Part shown: piece after piece, positions 44,562-52,963 of the stretch
Numbering within the stretch: the stretch's first letter is position 1
Layout: every line of letters begins with the position of its first letter
Assembly: GCF_009765825.1 (NCBI RefSeq)
Contig: NZ_LMUR01000015.1
Span: 1 to 56,912 of the forward strand
Source of the DNA: Granulicella sp. L60
GTDB lineage: Bacteria > Acidobacteriota > Terriglobia > Terriglobales > Acidobacteriaceae
Direction: 5' to 3'
DNA: 56,912 nucleotides
Made by a program: the position numbers and the translations under genes
The notes under the pieces: generated by a model
The model's database searches: none
The model's input: only the letters and a program-made list of their open reading frames with translations
What the model was told of the DNA's origin: nothing

Positions 44562-45347
44562 TCAACCCCCGAGGCAGCCCAGCAAAGCCTCAATCAACCC
44601 CGGAATACTCGGCACCCCCGACTCAACAGTAGCCTCATACCCCAGCTCACGCAGCGCCTGACTCGTAATCGGCCCAATCGACGCCAGCACAATCCCCGAA
44701 GGCAGCCTCAACCCCGCAACCTCCAACAGTGCCACCAGATTCCTCGCCGTCGAAGCACTCGTAAAAGTAATCGCATCCGGATAGCTCTCCGGCACCCGAA
44801 ACATCTCCCGCAGCGCAGGCACCGACTCCGGAGGAATCTGGTTTCGATAAGCCTCCGCGATCGTCACCGTCGCCCCTCCAGCAGTCAGCGCCTCAGGAAG
44901 ATGATCACGAGCATCCGCCGCCCGAACCAGCAGCATTCGCGCCCCACGCGCGTGAGGCACGAGAGCCTCAGCCAGCGACTCCGCAACATACTGCGGCGGC
45001 ACCAGATCAACCCCAAGCCCAACCGCCTCCACCGCCCGCGCCGTAGCCGGACCAATCACTGCAATCTTTTTAGGCGTAACGAACGGCGTAGCTAACTCAG
45101 CACCAGCCAAAAGCCCACGCCGCCGATCGAACACCTCAACAGCGTTGGCACTGGTAAAGATCACCCAATCAAAGCTCGCCATCTCCGCCAGCGCCGCATC
45201 CAGCCCGGCATAGCTCACCGGAGCGACGATCTCTATCGTAGGAATCAGAACCGGACACGCACCCAACCCCTCGAGCTGTGTCGCAAGCTCGGACGCCTGG
45301 TGTCGTGTTCGTGTAATCAGAATGCGTTTATTGCTAAGCAGGCGCAC
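44562..45347 (-). CDS. hemD: Uroporphyrinogen-III synthase
   Basis: Closes hydroxymethylbilane with inversion of ring D to give uroporphyrinogen III. The GTG at 45347 gives 261 residues starting MRLLSNKRILITRTR, a typical HemD N terminus; the frame extends to a TTG at 45410, inside the Crp/Fnr gene. Family patterns are DWVIFTSANAVEVF, KIAVIGPATARAVEAVG, DAITFTSASTARNLV and LASIGPITSQALRELG, the last close to the C-terminal active-site cleft. It follows the Crp/Fnr gene with a 40-base gap. Two hem genes on the same strand (hemC, hemA) are 2 to 5 kb upstream. Confidence 0.93.
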   Translation of the reverse strand: MRLLSNKRILITRTRHQASELATQLEGLGACPVLIPTIEIVAPVSYAGLDAALAEMASFDWVIFTSANAVEVFDRRRGLLAGAELATPFVTPKKIAVIGPATARAVEAVGLGVDLVPPQYVAESLAEALVPHARGARMLLVRAADARDHLPEALTAGGATVTIAEAYRNQIPPESVPALREMFRVPESYPDAITFTSASTARNLVALLEVAGLRLPSGIVLASIGPITSQALRELGYEATVESGVPSIPGLIEALLGCLGG

Positions 45348-45387
45348 TCTCGCGATTGTAATGCGCCCAACCTGCAAACGCCCGTCG

Positions 45388-46110
45388 CTACAGCTGCTGC
45401 AACTCGCCAACAGGCTGTTTGTAAAGATTGACGAATAGCTGCTTCATCACCTTGTAGCAGTCGCACGCCGCGCCCTCAAGGCTCTCGCGATCCAGAATCT
45501 TGACCCGTCCACGCTTGTACTCGATCAACCCGCTGCGCTGCAATGAACCAGCCACCATCGTCACCGTGGTTCGCCGCGCGCCAAGCATCATCGCCAGAAA
45601 CTCCTGCGTAAAGTAGAGATCGTCGGACTGAACGCGGTCCTGCGCCATCAGCAGCCAGCGCGCCAGCCTCTCCTCAGCCTCATGCAGACGATGGCACCCC
45701 GCAAGCTGCCCCAGGCTTAGCGCCTGCGTCTGGACGAACTCCAGAATCCGATCCCGTATCTCCTCCGACGACTGGTAGGCTCGCTGCAGTTTGGCAAACG
45801 GAATACGCTGCGCCTTCGCCTCCAACTGCACAAAACAGCTGGTCGAGACAGGCGCTGGCCCCAGGAGATGCAGGCTGCCTGTCAGCCCCTCATGCCCGAT
45901 CAGCCCCACCTCGGCGGTCGCGCCGTCCGGCATCGCGGTCACAACAGACGCAATGCCCGACGTCATAAAGTACGCATACGCAGGCACCCGCTCCGCCTCA
46001 TAGAGGTCCGCTCTAAGGGGTAGATCGACGGGTGTACAGGAAGAGACAAGAAGATCGCGAGCAGCCGGAGATAAAGACCGCAAAAATAAGTTATTCGATT
46101 CAGAAGGCAT
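45388..46110 (-). CDS. Crp/Fnr-family transcriptional regulator
   Basis: 240 residues; ATG at 46110 preceded by AAAGGA. An N-terminal cyclic-nucleotide-binding-like beta roll (about 10-130, with GLIGHEGLTGS) and a long dimerisation helix lead to a winged helix-turn-helix (about 165-225, FLAMMLGARRTTVTMVAGSLQ). The residues that hold cAMP in Crp are not conserved and there is no N-terminal Cys cluster as in Fnr, so the signal is unknown. Location just upstream of hemD suggests a link with heme or redox control, but genes of this family are common in acidobacteria and the pairing may be chance. Confidence 0.9.
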   Translation of the reverse strand: MPSESNNLFLRSLSPAARDLLVSSCTPVDLPLRADLYEAERVPAYAYFMTSGIASVVTAMPDGATAEVGLIGHEGLTGSLHLLGPAPVSTSCFVQLEAKAQRIPFAKLQRAYQSSEEIRDRILEFVQTQALSLGQLAGCHRLHEAEERLARWLLMAQDRVQSDDLYFTQEFLAMMLGARRTTVTMVAGSLQRSGLIEYKRGRVKILDRESLEGAACDCYKVMKQLFVNLYKQPVGELQQL

Positions 46111-46568
46111 GACGGGTCCTTTACTTCAGTTCGCAAAGGACTGCCACTTGTAAAGACGACAGCGAATCACGTCTCTGATCAGAGGTAGGTTTTCCAGCGA
46201 CTCAGGTGAGCATACGCTTGAAAACAAAAAGGTTCTGTCCGATATAAGACATAAAGCACTCACTCGGAAGGTTCCCTTGACTGACAAACCCTGACTTCAT
46301 CAACGAGGAGCAAGCTAGAGTCTACGCTTCTGCGCGCAACCTAATCTTTATAGGATGCTGATTCGCTCGTAGAGGTGTACGACAATCGCTCGCAATCACC
46401 GCGAACAGCCACGATCTCACCACCAACTTACCGCGACTCACCACCCATTCGCCTCTTCTCCCGCAGCAAATAACCCTGGCAACGCTCCGCCGCTTCTGCC
46501 ACCGAGACAGCCCATGCCACCCTCAAGCCTCTAGGCAGTATCGATATATAGCCTGAGCGTCAGTGAGG
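46111..46568. other. Non-coding region upstream of the Crp/Fnr gene
   Basis: About 460 bases. The part near 46120-46260 should contain the promoter of the Crp/Fnr gene. From 46385 to 46500 there is a C/A-rich segment with CACCAC words, similar in style to 33930-34080. No ORF with credible coding features. Confidence 0.4.
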
Positions 46569-46802
46569 GCTATAGAAAGTGTCATCCTGAGCGAAAGTGA
46601 CGGATGGATAGAAAGCGTCATCTTGAGCGGAAGTGATGGATGGATAGAAAGCGTCATCTTGAGCGGAAGTGATGGATGGATTGATAGCGTCATCTTGAGC
46701 GGAAGTGATGGATGGATTGATAGCGTCATCCTGAGCGGAAGTGATGGATGGATTGATAGCGTCATCCTGAGCGGAGCCTCTCGCAGTTTCATCGCGAGAG
46801 GC
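46569..46802 (+). repeat. 36-bp tandem repeat array ending in a palindromic dispersed repeat
   Basis: GTCATC(C/T)TGAGCG starts at 46581, 46617, 46653, 46689, 46725 and 46761, so the period is exactly 36 bp for six units. Each unit carries AGTGATGGATGG after the core. The last core runs into GGAGCCTCTCGC, which forms a perfect 9-bp stem (46776-46784 with 46794-46802), followed by GCAGTCGAAGGACCTGCC. The whole resembles a dispersed GTCATCCTGAGCG-type element whose one arm has been multiplied. Because 36 is divisible by three, both strands appear open. Confidence 0.92.
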
Positions 46803-46906
46803 GCAGTCGAAGGACCTGCCATACCCTCAACATGCCAATACTCTCTCCTTACCTCGCACCGCAGCCGAACAGTTCCGCACCCCTCTGTGTCAATTTCACC
46901 TAAGGC

Positions 46907-46993
46907 TCTTGCTTCTGAGGTAACCCAAGGCTTTAGCCTTGTCCCAAAACCCGCCACGAAAGGGGGGCTTCATCCACTGGGGTATGCCTTCCT
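46907..46993 (+). repeat. Double-hairpin dispersed repeat, copy 2 (degenerate)
   Basis: Shares with copy 1 the order CCCAAGGCTTTAGCCTTG, a linker, AGGGGGGCTT and TATGCCTTCCT, in the same orientation. Hairpin 2 has decayed (CTTCATCCACTGGGG in place of CTTTAGCCCCTGGGA), so it would not terminate transcription well. Confidence 0.75.
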
Positions 46994-47130
46994 GTACGCA
47001 GCAATCGAATCCAGCAGGAGAACAAGTAAAGCCTGTCAACCCCCAAAACCGCAAATCCCCAATAAACACGGGCACAATCGCATTGCGTAGTAGTTCCCTC
47101 CAAAGCGATACACTTGAAATAGACACAAAA

Positions 47131-47167
47131 AGAGAAGACCCCGGCACCCCGGGGGCTTTCTCTCTTT
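47131..47167. terminator. GC-rich hairpin with T tracts, bidirectional terminator
   Basis: CCCCGG (47139-47144) pairs with CCGGGG (47149-47154), and the A/G-rich left flank pairs imperfectly with the CTTTCTCTCTTT right flank. It lies about 215 bases past the hemC stop on the minus strand and is the best candidate to end hemC transcription. Confidence 0.6.
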
Positions 47168-47280
47168 GCAAGGTACTCCGCTTAACCCATTTAGATGCAA
47201 ATATTTACCCGTAAACCCTTTAGATAGAAAATTTTACAGACACCGATTTTCATATACCACTGAATCGAAACGGTTTAGCA

Positions 47281-47310
47281 AGGGGTACCCCCCAGGGGTG
47301 GGGGTACCCC
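47281..47310. repeat. GGGGTACCCC inverted-repeat element
   Basis: The 10-base palindrome GGGGTACCCC occurs twice (47282-47291 and 47301-47310), so the segment can fold into an 11-bp hairpin with a 7-base loop. It is 70 bases downstream of the hemC stop. A GGTGGG/CCCACC hairpin in a similar intergenic setting occurs at 11334-11353. Confidence 0.6.
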
Positions 47311-47380
47311 ACCCGGCAGCGAAAGTGAACAGCCAGCACCTTGCATGGAAGTCGCAAATCGATCTCAAACGGTTGGTCTG

Positions 47381-48376
47381 CTAATCCGCTATCACGGCTT
47401 GATCCGGTTGCATGATGGAGAGCAGATCTAGCGCCCCCTTCAACTTGAGTTCGTCTGCGACGCATCGCCCCAGACTGAAGGGATCGGCGTCGGAGGAGGC
47501 TTCGGTTTCAACCTGGACCATCGATTCGCCATCCGGAGAGACGACCTGCGCAATCATCTTCCACCTGCCCTCCTCGTGGAAGCAGTGGGCGCCGATCGGA
47601 AGCGAGCAGCCGCCGCCAAGCGCGTCGAGCGTCGTCCGCTCAGCATCGACGGCAAAGCGAGTGTAGGGATGCTCGAGGAAGGCAATGGCGTTGCGGATGT
47701 AGGCGTCGCGCACCTCGTCGATTGCATGCTCCGGGCTGCGTGTCTCGAGTGCGAGCGCTCCCTGACCCGGAGCAGGACAGAGCTCGCAGGGAGAGAAGCG
47801 CTGGTGAACCGACTCCGTGCGCTTCAACCGATCAAGACCGGCGGCTGCCAGGACAAGCGCATCGCACTTACCATCGGCCAGCTTTTTGAGGCGAGTGTCG
47901 ATATTGCCGCGAACTTCAACGAAGGTCACATCAGGCCGTAGCGCGAGAATCTGCGCACGCCGGCGAGGGCTGGTCGTGCCGATGCGGCCTCCAGCAGGCA
48001 GCGTGTGCAGCGCCCAGTAAGGCTCACACACCCAGACATCGCGGGCGTCCGCACGTTTTGGAATAGCCGCAAGGATGAACTGCGGCGCGAGCTTCGTAGG
48101 AAGATCTTTGAGGCTGTGAACGGCGAGGTCGATGCGGCCCTCTTCAAGCGCCTCTTCAATCTCTTTGATGAAGATGCCTTTGCCGTCGAGATTCGGAGGA
48201 GGAACGAAGCCCGGCTGCTGCATACGGTCTCCCGTCGTGCGAATCACTTCGAGTTCGACGTGATAACCGGCATCGCGGAGGGCGTAAAGAATGTGATTGG
48301 CCTGCCAGAGGGCGAGTTGTGAGCCTCGGCTGCCGATGCGGATTGGGTTTCGGGGATTATTGTGCTCGCTGCTCAT
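47381..48376 (-). CDS. hemC: Porphobilinogen deaminase (hydroxymethylbilane synthase)
   Basis: Joins four porphobilinogen units into hydroxymethylbilane using a covalently attached dipyrromethane cofactor. The 331-residue protein shows IRIGSRGSQLALWQA, GKGIFIKEIEEAL, DLAVHSLKDLPT, IGTTSPRRRAQ, RGNIDTRLKKL, APGQGALALE and the cofactor-binding Cys in LGGGCSLPIGAH (about residue 255). Length is normal. It follows the beta-lactamase-like gene by 63 bases on the same strand, and is separated from the Crp/Fnr gene and hemD by the 1.27-kb repeat region. Confidence 0.97.
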   Translation of the reverse strand: MSSEHNNPRNPIRIGSRGSQLALWQANHILYALRDAGYHVELEVIRTTGDRMQQPGFVPPPNLDGKGIFIKEIEEALEEGRIDLAVHSLKDLPTKLAPQFILAAIPKRADARDVWVCEPYWALHTLPAGGRIGTTSPRRRAQILALRPDVTFVEVRGNIDTRLKKLADGKCDALVLAAAGLDRLKRTESVHQRFSPCELCPAPGQGALALETRSPEHAIDEVRDAYIRNAIAFLEHPYTRFAVDAERTTLDALGGGCSLPIGAHCFHEEGRWKMIAQVVSPDGESMVQVETEASSDADPFSLGRCVADELKLKGALDLLSIMQPDQAVIAD

Positions 48377-48439
48377 AGTCTTAACTAGGATACGGGATCG
48401 GCGTCAGCAAATCTCGGAGGTGACCGGTCGAAGGTCCTG

Positions 48440-49456
48440 TTAGACAGAGAGAGCTTCTTTGACGAGAGTAAGCGCGCGGCTTCCGGCTGCGGCAAAGGCC
48501 TTGACGGTGTCCGGATCGGCTTCGACCTTCGCAGACCAGTTGATGGTGAGGCAGAAGTAGACCCATCGGCCATCGAAGAGCATAGCCCCTGGTGCGCATA
48601 TCGCATGAAAGCCGGCGACGTCGATGCTTCCGCCTTTGACGAACGCGCTAACGCCGAGGGGAAGCGGCAGCAGCCAGATGGCGTCGCCCATCGAGAGAAT
48701 TCGCCTGAACTCGTTGAGGGTTTCTTTGTTCTTGAAGAAATCGCCTTGGAGGGCGCGGGAGTAGTAGGAGACAAAATCATCTGCCGAAGACGCCAGGGTT
48801 TCAACCGTGTTCATGGGAGAGTTGACGATTGGCAAATTGGCGGCGGCTCCTATCTCTTCCCATGTAAAGGTTTTGTACGATTTTGCACCGAGGAGATAGC
48901 CAAAAAATACTCGCGTGCTTTCGGGGATCTGGGTGTTGCTAAGACCTGTGGAGGCAATGAATGCGCGAACCTTCTCGGGACCAACCTGTTTGATCGACAT
49001 GTCGGTGCCGGTGTTATCGCTGTGGAGGATCATGGCCTCGAGAGCAGTGCGCTGGGAGACCTTGCCGATGAGATTAGGCGGGTTGAAGGTTGCGCTATCT
49101 AAGGACCAGACGCTGGCATCGAGGGATAGTTGCTTCTCCCGAAGAGTTTGAACGACATTAGGAGAGTCGGCCTGGCGCAACGCCTCGCAGAGGATGAACG
49201 TCTTGATCGCACTGCCTACGAACATCCTCTTCGCGGAGTTGGACTCGACGAGAAACTCGGGCTTGCCGTTGGCTGCGGGCGCGTGGATCTTGATCGACAC
49301 CTCTCCCGGTAAGGATTTGAAGAGCGAGAGAATCGCTTCGGGAGATGTTGCTTGTATTGCCGCGGTCGTTTGCGGGGCTTCTGCATGGAGGCTTACTGGT
49401 AGAGTTCCGATGGCTGCTGCGGCTGCTGTCATGAATCCGCGCCTTGAATGAAGCAT
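48440..49456 (-). CDS. Class A beta-lactamase-like serine hydrolase, Tat-exported
   Basis: 338 residues; GGAG six bases before the ATG. A Tat-type signal (HSRRGFMTAAAAAIG, 3-17) precedes a penicillin-recognising fold: catalytic Ser82 and Lys85 (GSAIK), the SDN triad at 146-148 (HSDNTGTD), and VKGGS in the C-terminal third at the position of the KTG triad. The omega-loop Glu of true class A enzymes is not obvious. It may be a beta-lactamase or a peptidoglycan-related hydrolase or esterase. It lies between hemA and hemC, all on the minus strand, which is unexpected by function. Confidence 0.85.
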   Translation of the reverse strand: MLHSRRGFMTAAAAAIGTLPVSLHAEAPQTTAAIQATSPEAILSLFKSLPGEVSIKIHAPAANGKPEFLVESNSAKRMFVGSAIKTFILCEALRQADSPNVVQTLREKQLSLDASVWSLDSATFNPPNLIGKVSQRTALEAMILHSDNTGTDMSIKQVGPEKVRAFIASTGLSNTQIPESTRVFFGYLLGAKSYKTFTWEEIGAAANLPIVNSPMNTVETLASSADDFVSYYSRALQGDFFKNKETLNEFRRILSMGDAIWLLPLPLGVSAFVKGGSIDVAGFHAICAPGAMLFDGRWVYFCLTINWSAKVEADPDTVKAFAAAGSRALTLVKEALSV

Positions 49457-49555
49457 CTCTTTCTCCTCAAACTGACCCGGAATTCGCTACGCCTTTATGT
49501 GTGGATGGAGTGTAACACTTGAGGAGCGATGGCAGAGGTTCCCGATGCGGGAGGC

Positions 49556-50833
49556 TTATTCGGTGTCTTTGGGGCGGGTGGATTCGCGAAGGGCGGTGAG
49601 TTGGGGGTGCAGAAGTTTGGCGGTGAGGGAGCGGGTAAGAGCTTCGACGGCTTCGCGCTGCTCAGGGGTGAGAGCGGCGAGGCGTTTGGCGGAACGTGCC
49701 AGCTCGGCCTCACGAATGGCTTCGGCTTGTTGCTGCAGAGCTTTGATGGCGGGGACAGCATCGCGGGACTGCAGGCGTTGCTCGTACTTGTCCACTTCCC
49801 TGCTGACGATGGTCTCGGCGGCTTCGGCTTCGCGGCTGCGGTCGGCAAGGTTCGCAGAGGCTACCTGCTGGAGATCGTCGATGTCGTAGACGAAGCAACC
49901 ATCCACCTCGTTCATCCGGGGATCGACGTCGCGTGGAACAGCGATATCGATGAAGAACATGGGCCGGTTACGCCGGCGTTGCAGAAAGTTCTGTCCATGG
50001 GAACGGTTAAAGATCTTCTGCGGCGCTCCGGTACTGGTGATGACGATGTCCGCGCGGGCTGCCTGATCGTAGAGGTCATCAAACGGGATGACAGCAGTAA
50101 GGACGGAGGCACTGGCGAACTCGGCCGCGATCTTCTCCGCGCGGGACTGGGTGCGGTTAGCAACCAGGATGGAAGATGCGCCTTGCTGGATGAGATGACG
50201 TGCTGCCAACTCAGACATCTTGCCTGCACCTACGAGGAGCACAGTCTTTCCCTGCAGGGAGCCGAAGATCTTTCTGGCAAGGTCTACCGCGACAGAAGCA
50301 ATGGACACGCTGCTCGAACCGATCTGTGTCTCGGTACGAACCTTCTTGGCCACCGTGAAGGTCCGCTGAAGCAGTGATTCCAACGTGGACTGCACCGCGC
50401 CTACTTCGCGTGCGATGGTGTAGGACTCTTTGACCTGGCCGAGGATCTGCGGTTCGCCAACGACCATGCTGTCGAGGGAGCTGGCGACACGGAAGAGGTG
50501 GCGAACGGCCTCGCGCTCGCGGAACTCGTAGAGGTGCGGCTGAATATCGTGCTGCGGGACAGCGAAGTACTCATGGAGGAAGCGGAGGAGATCGGTCTTA
50601 CTTTGAGGTGAGGTGACCTCCGGGTCATCCTGCAAAGTGAGAAGCTCGACGCGATTGCAGGTGGAGAGGATCAGCCCTTCTCGAATACCGGGATGATGAA
50701 CGAGGGTGCGAGTAGCGTCAGCAAGGCGTTCTACGGGTATGGCGAGCCGTTCCCGCACCTCGATGGGTGCAGTGTTGTGGTTCACTCCGATGAGGACAAG
50801 ACTCCCGGACGTATTTTGCATGGGCGCGCTCAT
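49556..50833 (-). CDS. hemA: Glutamyl-tRNA reductase
   Basis: First committed step of C5 tetrapyrrole synthesis: reduces glutamyl-tRNA to glutamate-1-semialdehyde with NADPH. The ATG at 50833 gives 425 residues and overlaps the hemX-like stop as ATGA; the frame extends upstream without need. Landmarks are VNHNTAPIEVRERL, the nucleophile Cys59 in LSTCNRVE, GEPQILGQVK, the Rossmann motif VLLVGAGKMSELAARHL, and FIDIAVPRDVDP. The C-terminal dimerisation helix is complete. Presence of HemA shows that this organism makes heme through the C5 pathway. Confidence 0.97.
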   Translation of the reverse strand: MSAPMQNTSGSLVLIGVNHNTAPIEVRERLAIPVERLADATRTLVHHPGIREGLILSTCNRVELLTLQDDPEVTSPQSKTDLLRFLHEYFAVPQHDIQPHLYEFREREAVRHLFRVASSLDSMVVGEPQILGQVKESYTIAREVGAVQSTLESLLQRTFTVAKKVRTETQIGSSSVSIASVAVDLARKIFGSLQGKTVLLVGAGKMSELAARHLIQQGASSILVANRTQSRAEKIAAEFASASVLTAVIPFDDLYDQAARADIVITSTGAPQKIFNRSHGQNFLQRRRNRPMFFIDIAVPRDVDPRMNEVDGCFVYDIDDLQQVASANLADRSREAEAAETIVSREVDKYEQRLQSRDAVPAIKALQQQAEAIREAELARSAKRLAALTPEQREAVEALTRSLTAKLLHPQLTALRESTRPKDTE

Positions 50834-51639
50834 GGAGCAGTGAACCTGTGAACGGCGGAGAGCTGATTCGCTGCCCAGACAGCAAGCACGACCAGAAAGA
50901 CGAAGCTGGAGAGATAGACCGCGCGACGCCCGCGAAAGCCGGAGTGGCGGCGAATGTAGATCATCGCGATGTAAGCCAGCCACATGGCGAAGGCAAGGAG
51001 GATCTTGGGATCGCGAAAGTAAGTGGCTCCTACAGTAGCCTGAGCGATCAGTGAGCCGATGAGCAGACCAGCGGTCATGCAGGGGAGACCGAAGAGGAGA
51101 GACTTAAGTGCGATCTGGTCGGTGGTCTCCAGCGGCGGAAGCCAGAGCAAAGTGGGCGACTTCTGCTTGAGACGACGCTCCTGCACGAGATAGAGAAGAG
51201 ACGCCATCAGGGAGACGAAGAGCGCAGCGTAGGCGGCGAGGAGAAGCGCTATGTGCAGAAGAATCCAGCGGCTGTGGAGCAGCGGTAAGATCGTGGACTC
51301 CTGACCGGGATGGAAAGCAGGAATAAGGCCAAGGAGAAAACAGATCGGCAGGATGAAGATGCCGAGCGAGACTGTCCTGTAGCGCCAGTAGACCAGCAGG
51401 AAGGCCAGCCCCAGAAGGAGGCTGAGGAGGGTCTGTGCCTCGTGGGTATCGACCGGCAGAGCGTGATGCGCAGCGTTGAGCATCTCAGCCAGCGAGACGA
51501 AGTGGAATAGAACTGCGGTGATGGTGGCGGGAATGGCGACGTGACGCCAGCGGGGACGGTCGTAGAGAGCGGCGGGCAAAACCGCGAGCGCGGCGATGCC
51601 GTAGAGAAAGACCGCGACTCTGAGCCAGAGGAGAGACAT
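50830..51639 (-). CDS. CcsA/HemX-like cytochrome c assembly membrane protein
   Basis: 269 residues from the ATG at 51639 (frame open further upstream, but without membrane character). Eight hydrophobic segments fit the cytochrome C assembly (CcmC/CcsA/HemX) fold. His residues in HFVSLAEMLNAAHH, HSRWILLHIALLLAAYA and the pattern LLHSRWILLH are candidates for heme contact, but the WWD motif of heme handlers is not clear, which favours the HemX type. HemX in Bacillus lies next to hemA and lowers HemA amount. The same order and an ATGA overlap with hemA support that reading here. Confidence 0.85.
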   Translation of the reverse strand: MSLLWLRVAVFLYGIAALAVLPAALYDRPRWRHVAIPATITAVLFHFVSLAEMLNAAHHALPVDTHEAQTLLSLLLGLAFLLVYWRYRTVSLGIFILPICFLLGLIPAFHPGQESTILPLLHSRWILLHIALLLAAYAALFVSLMASLLYLVQERRLKQKSPTLLWLPPLETTDQIALKSLLFGLPCMTAGLLIGSLIAQATVGATYFRDPKILLAFAMWLAYIAMIYIRRHSGFRGRRAVYLSSFVFLVVLAVWAANQLSAVHRFTAP

Positions 51640-51809
51640 ACGATAGATTCGCCCGCCCGAGGCTACGCGAAGCTTCAGTATATCGGTTTTGGGCAGGCAC
51701 CGTGCCGTAGCGCCTGCAGGTTGCGAGCGGCTCGTCACCGAATTGCCCTGCAAACGACGTGCTGGGGATGACTGATGAGGCAGCCATCGCCCAGCAATGT
51801 CGCGGAGAC

Positions 51810-52784
51810 TTACTGCATCTTGGGCAGCTCCATCAGCAGGCCTCCGTTGCCGGTCTGAACAGTCGGAAGCTGACCGTTCCAGCGCTCGATGAGAGCCTTC
51901 TGGTTCTCGATCTTCCGCAGCTCGAGAAGTTGAGGCGTAAGCGAGGTCTGCCTGATTCGGTTAGCCTCAGCCTCACCGTTGGCTCGTGTGACCGCGGCCT
52001 TGGCTTCACCATCTGCCTCTGCAACCGTCTTGGCGGCTTCAGCTTGGGTCTTTGCCAGCTCATTCCGGGCGCGCTCTGCATCCTGAATCGCCTGAGCCTT
52101 AGAGGTGATAGCGTTAGCGATCACCTCGGGAACCCGCGGCGCTCCAATGAAACCGAACTGCTGGATGCCTACCCCAACCGGCTCCATCTTCTGCTGAATC
52201 AATGCCTCAACTTTATTGAGGAACTCTGCCTTCTGTTCACCGTAGATCTGTTCCACGCTGTAGGTCGAGGCAACTTCGTTTAGTGAGTTGCGAACGACGT
52301 CGCGAAGGATTCCGTGGGTGAAGAGATCGAGATCGCTTAGCCGATACTTGACGTAGAAGTCAGGGACACGGTGCGGGTCGATAGCGTAGCTCAGGGAGAC
52401 ATCGGAGTAGATCTCCATGCCTTCCTTGGTGTTGAAGCTCATCTCCTCGTTCGAGGCGTGTCCCTCGTTCAGATCACGGGTCCACTTTACAGTCTGGACG
52501 AAGGTGGGAAACTCGATGATCTGACTGCGAAGCGGACTATAGAAGACCCAGCCTGTGCGGATGGGAATCTCAGATGGACCTCGCTGCGAACCGCTCAGAA
52601 CAACCTCTACTCCAACGTACCCCGCACCGATGCGCGTGATGGCTGCGACGTAGTTGAAAAAGATAAAGCAGAGAACAAGAAAGCCGATGGCCGCGGCGGC
52701 CAGTTTCACTACTCCAGTCAGAGCGGGCATCTCTGAATTGTTTCGACCATTACCGGAATGGATTACTTCACCAAAGAGAGTCAT
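51810..52784 (-). CDS. Prohibitin/SPFH-domain membrane protein
   Basis: 324 residues from the ATG at 52784, five bases after GGAGG; the TTG at 52796 is an unlikely start. One transmembrane helix (about 25-47, AAAAIGFLVLCFIFFNYVAAI) is followed by an SPFH/Band 7 domain (about 60-230) and a coiled coil rich in Ala/Glu/Lys (about 230-290, AERARNELAKTQAEAAKTVAEA). The sequence is close to prohibitins, which make ring-shaped membrane complexes that protect or regulate membrane proteins and proteases. It overlaps the small membrane gene upstream as ATGA, so the two are made together. Confidence 0.9.
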   Translation of the reverse strand: MTLFGEVIHSGNGRNNSEMPALTGVVKLAAAAIGFLVLCFIFFNYVAAITRIGAGYVGVEVVLSGSQRGPSEIPIRTGWVFYSPLRSQIIEFPTFVQTVKWTRDLNEGHASNEEMSFNTKEGMEIYSDVSLSYAIDPHRVPDFYVKYRLSDLDLFTHGILRDVVRNSLNEVASTYSVEQIYGEQKAEFLNKVEALIQQKMEPVGVGIQQFGFIGAPRVPEVIANAITSKAQAIQDAERARNELAKTQAEAAKTVAEADGEAKAAVTRANGEAEANRIRQTSLTPQLLELRKIENQKALIERWNGQLPTVQTGNGGLLMELPKMQ

Positions 52785-52963
52785 GACAGCCTCCAAATCT
52801 TACGAAACACAAAGAATCCGCCAACTGCGATCGACAGCAGCAGACACAAGCCCTCCAGAACAGCTCGATCACTCGGAAGATTGAGTAGGTGGAACGCGGT
52901 CACCATGCACTCGTAGAGAGCCAGCGCGACCAGCAGAGAGAACAACACTTTCCAAAACAGCAT
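52781..52963 (-). CDS. Small two-helix membrane protein coupled to the prohibitin-like gene
   Basis: 60 residues from the ATG at 52963, with AGGA eight bases upstream; the longer frame to 53002 lacks support. Two hydrophobic helices are visible (about 2-22, WKVLFSLLVALALYECMVT, and 35-54, GLCLLLSIAVGGFFVF) with a basic C terminus. Its TGA overlaps the prohibitin-like ATG. No family recognised. The coupling suggests a partner or stoichiometric subunit of the SPFH protein. Confidence 0.65.
   Translation of the reverse strand: MLFWKVLFSLLVALALYECMVTAFHLLNLPSDRAVLEGLCLLLSIAVGGFFVFRKIWRLS

Noticed and set aside
46569..46802. Possible CRISPR array
   Set aside because: Repeats are contiguous with no spacers, and there are no cas genes in the window.
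46563..47090. ORF with 12-residue repeats that could be read as a repeat protein
   Set aside because: The period of 36 bp is divisible by three and the opposite strand is open as well, so open frames are expected by chance. The frame runs on through a dispersed hairpin repeat and has no ribosome site.
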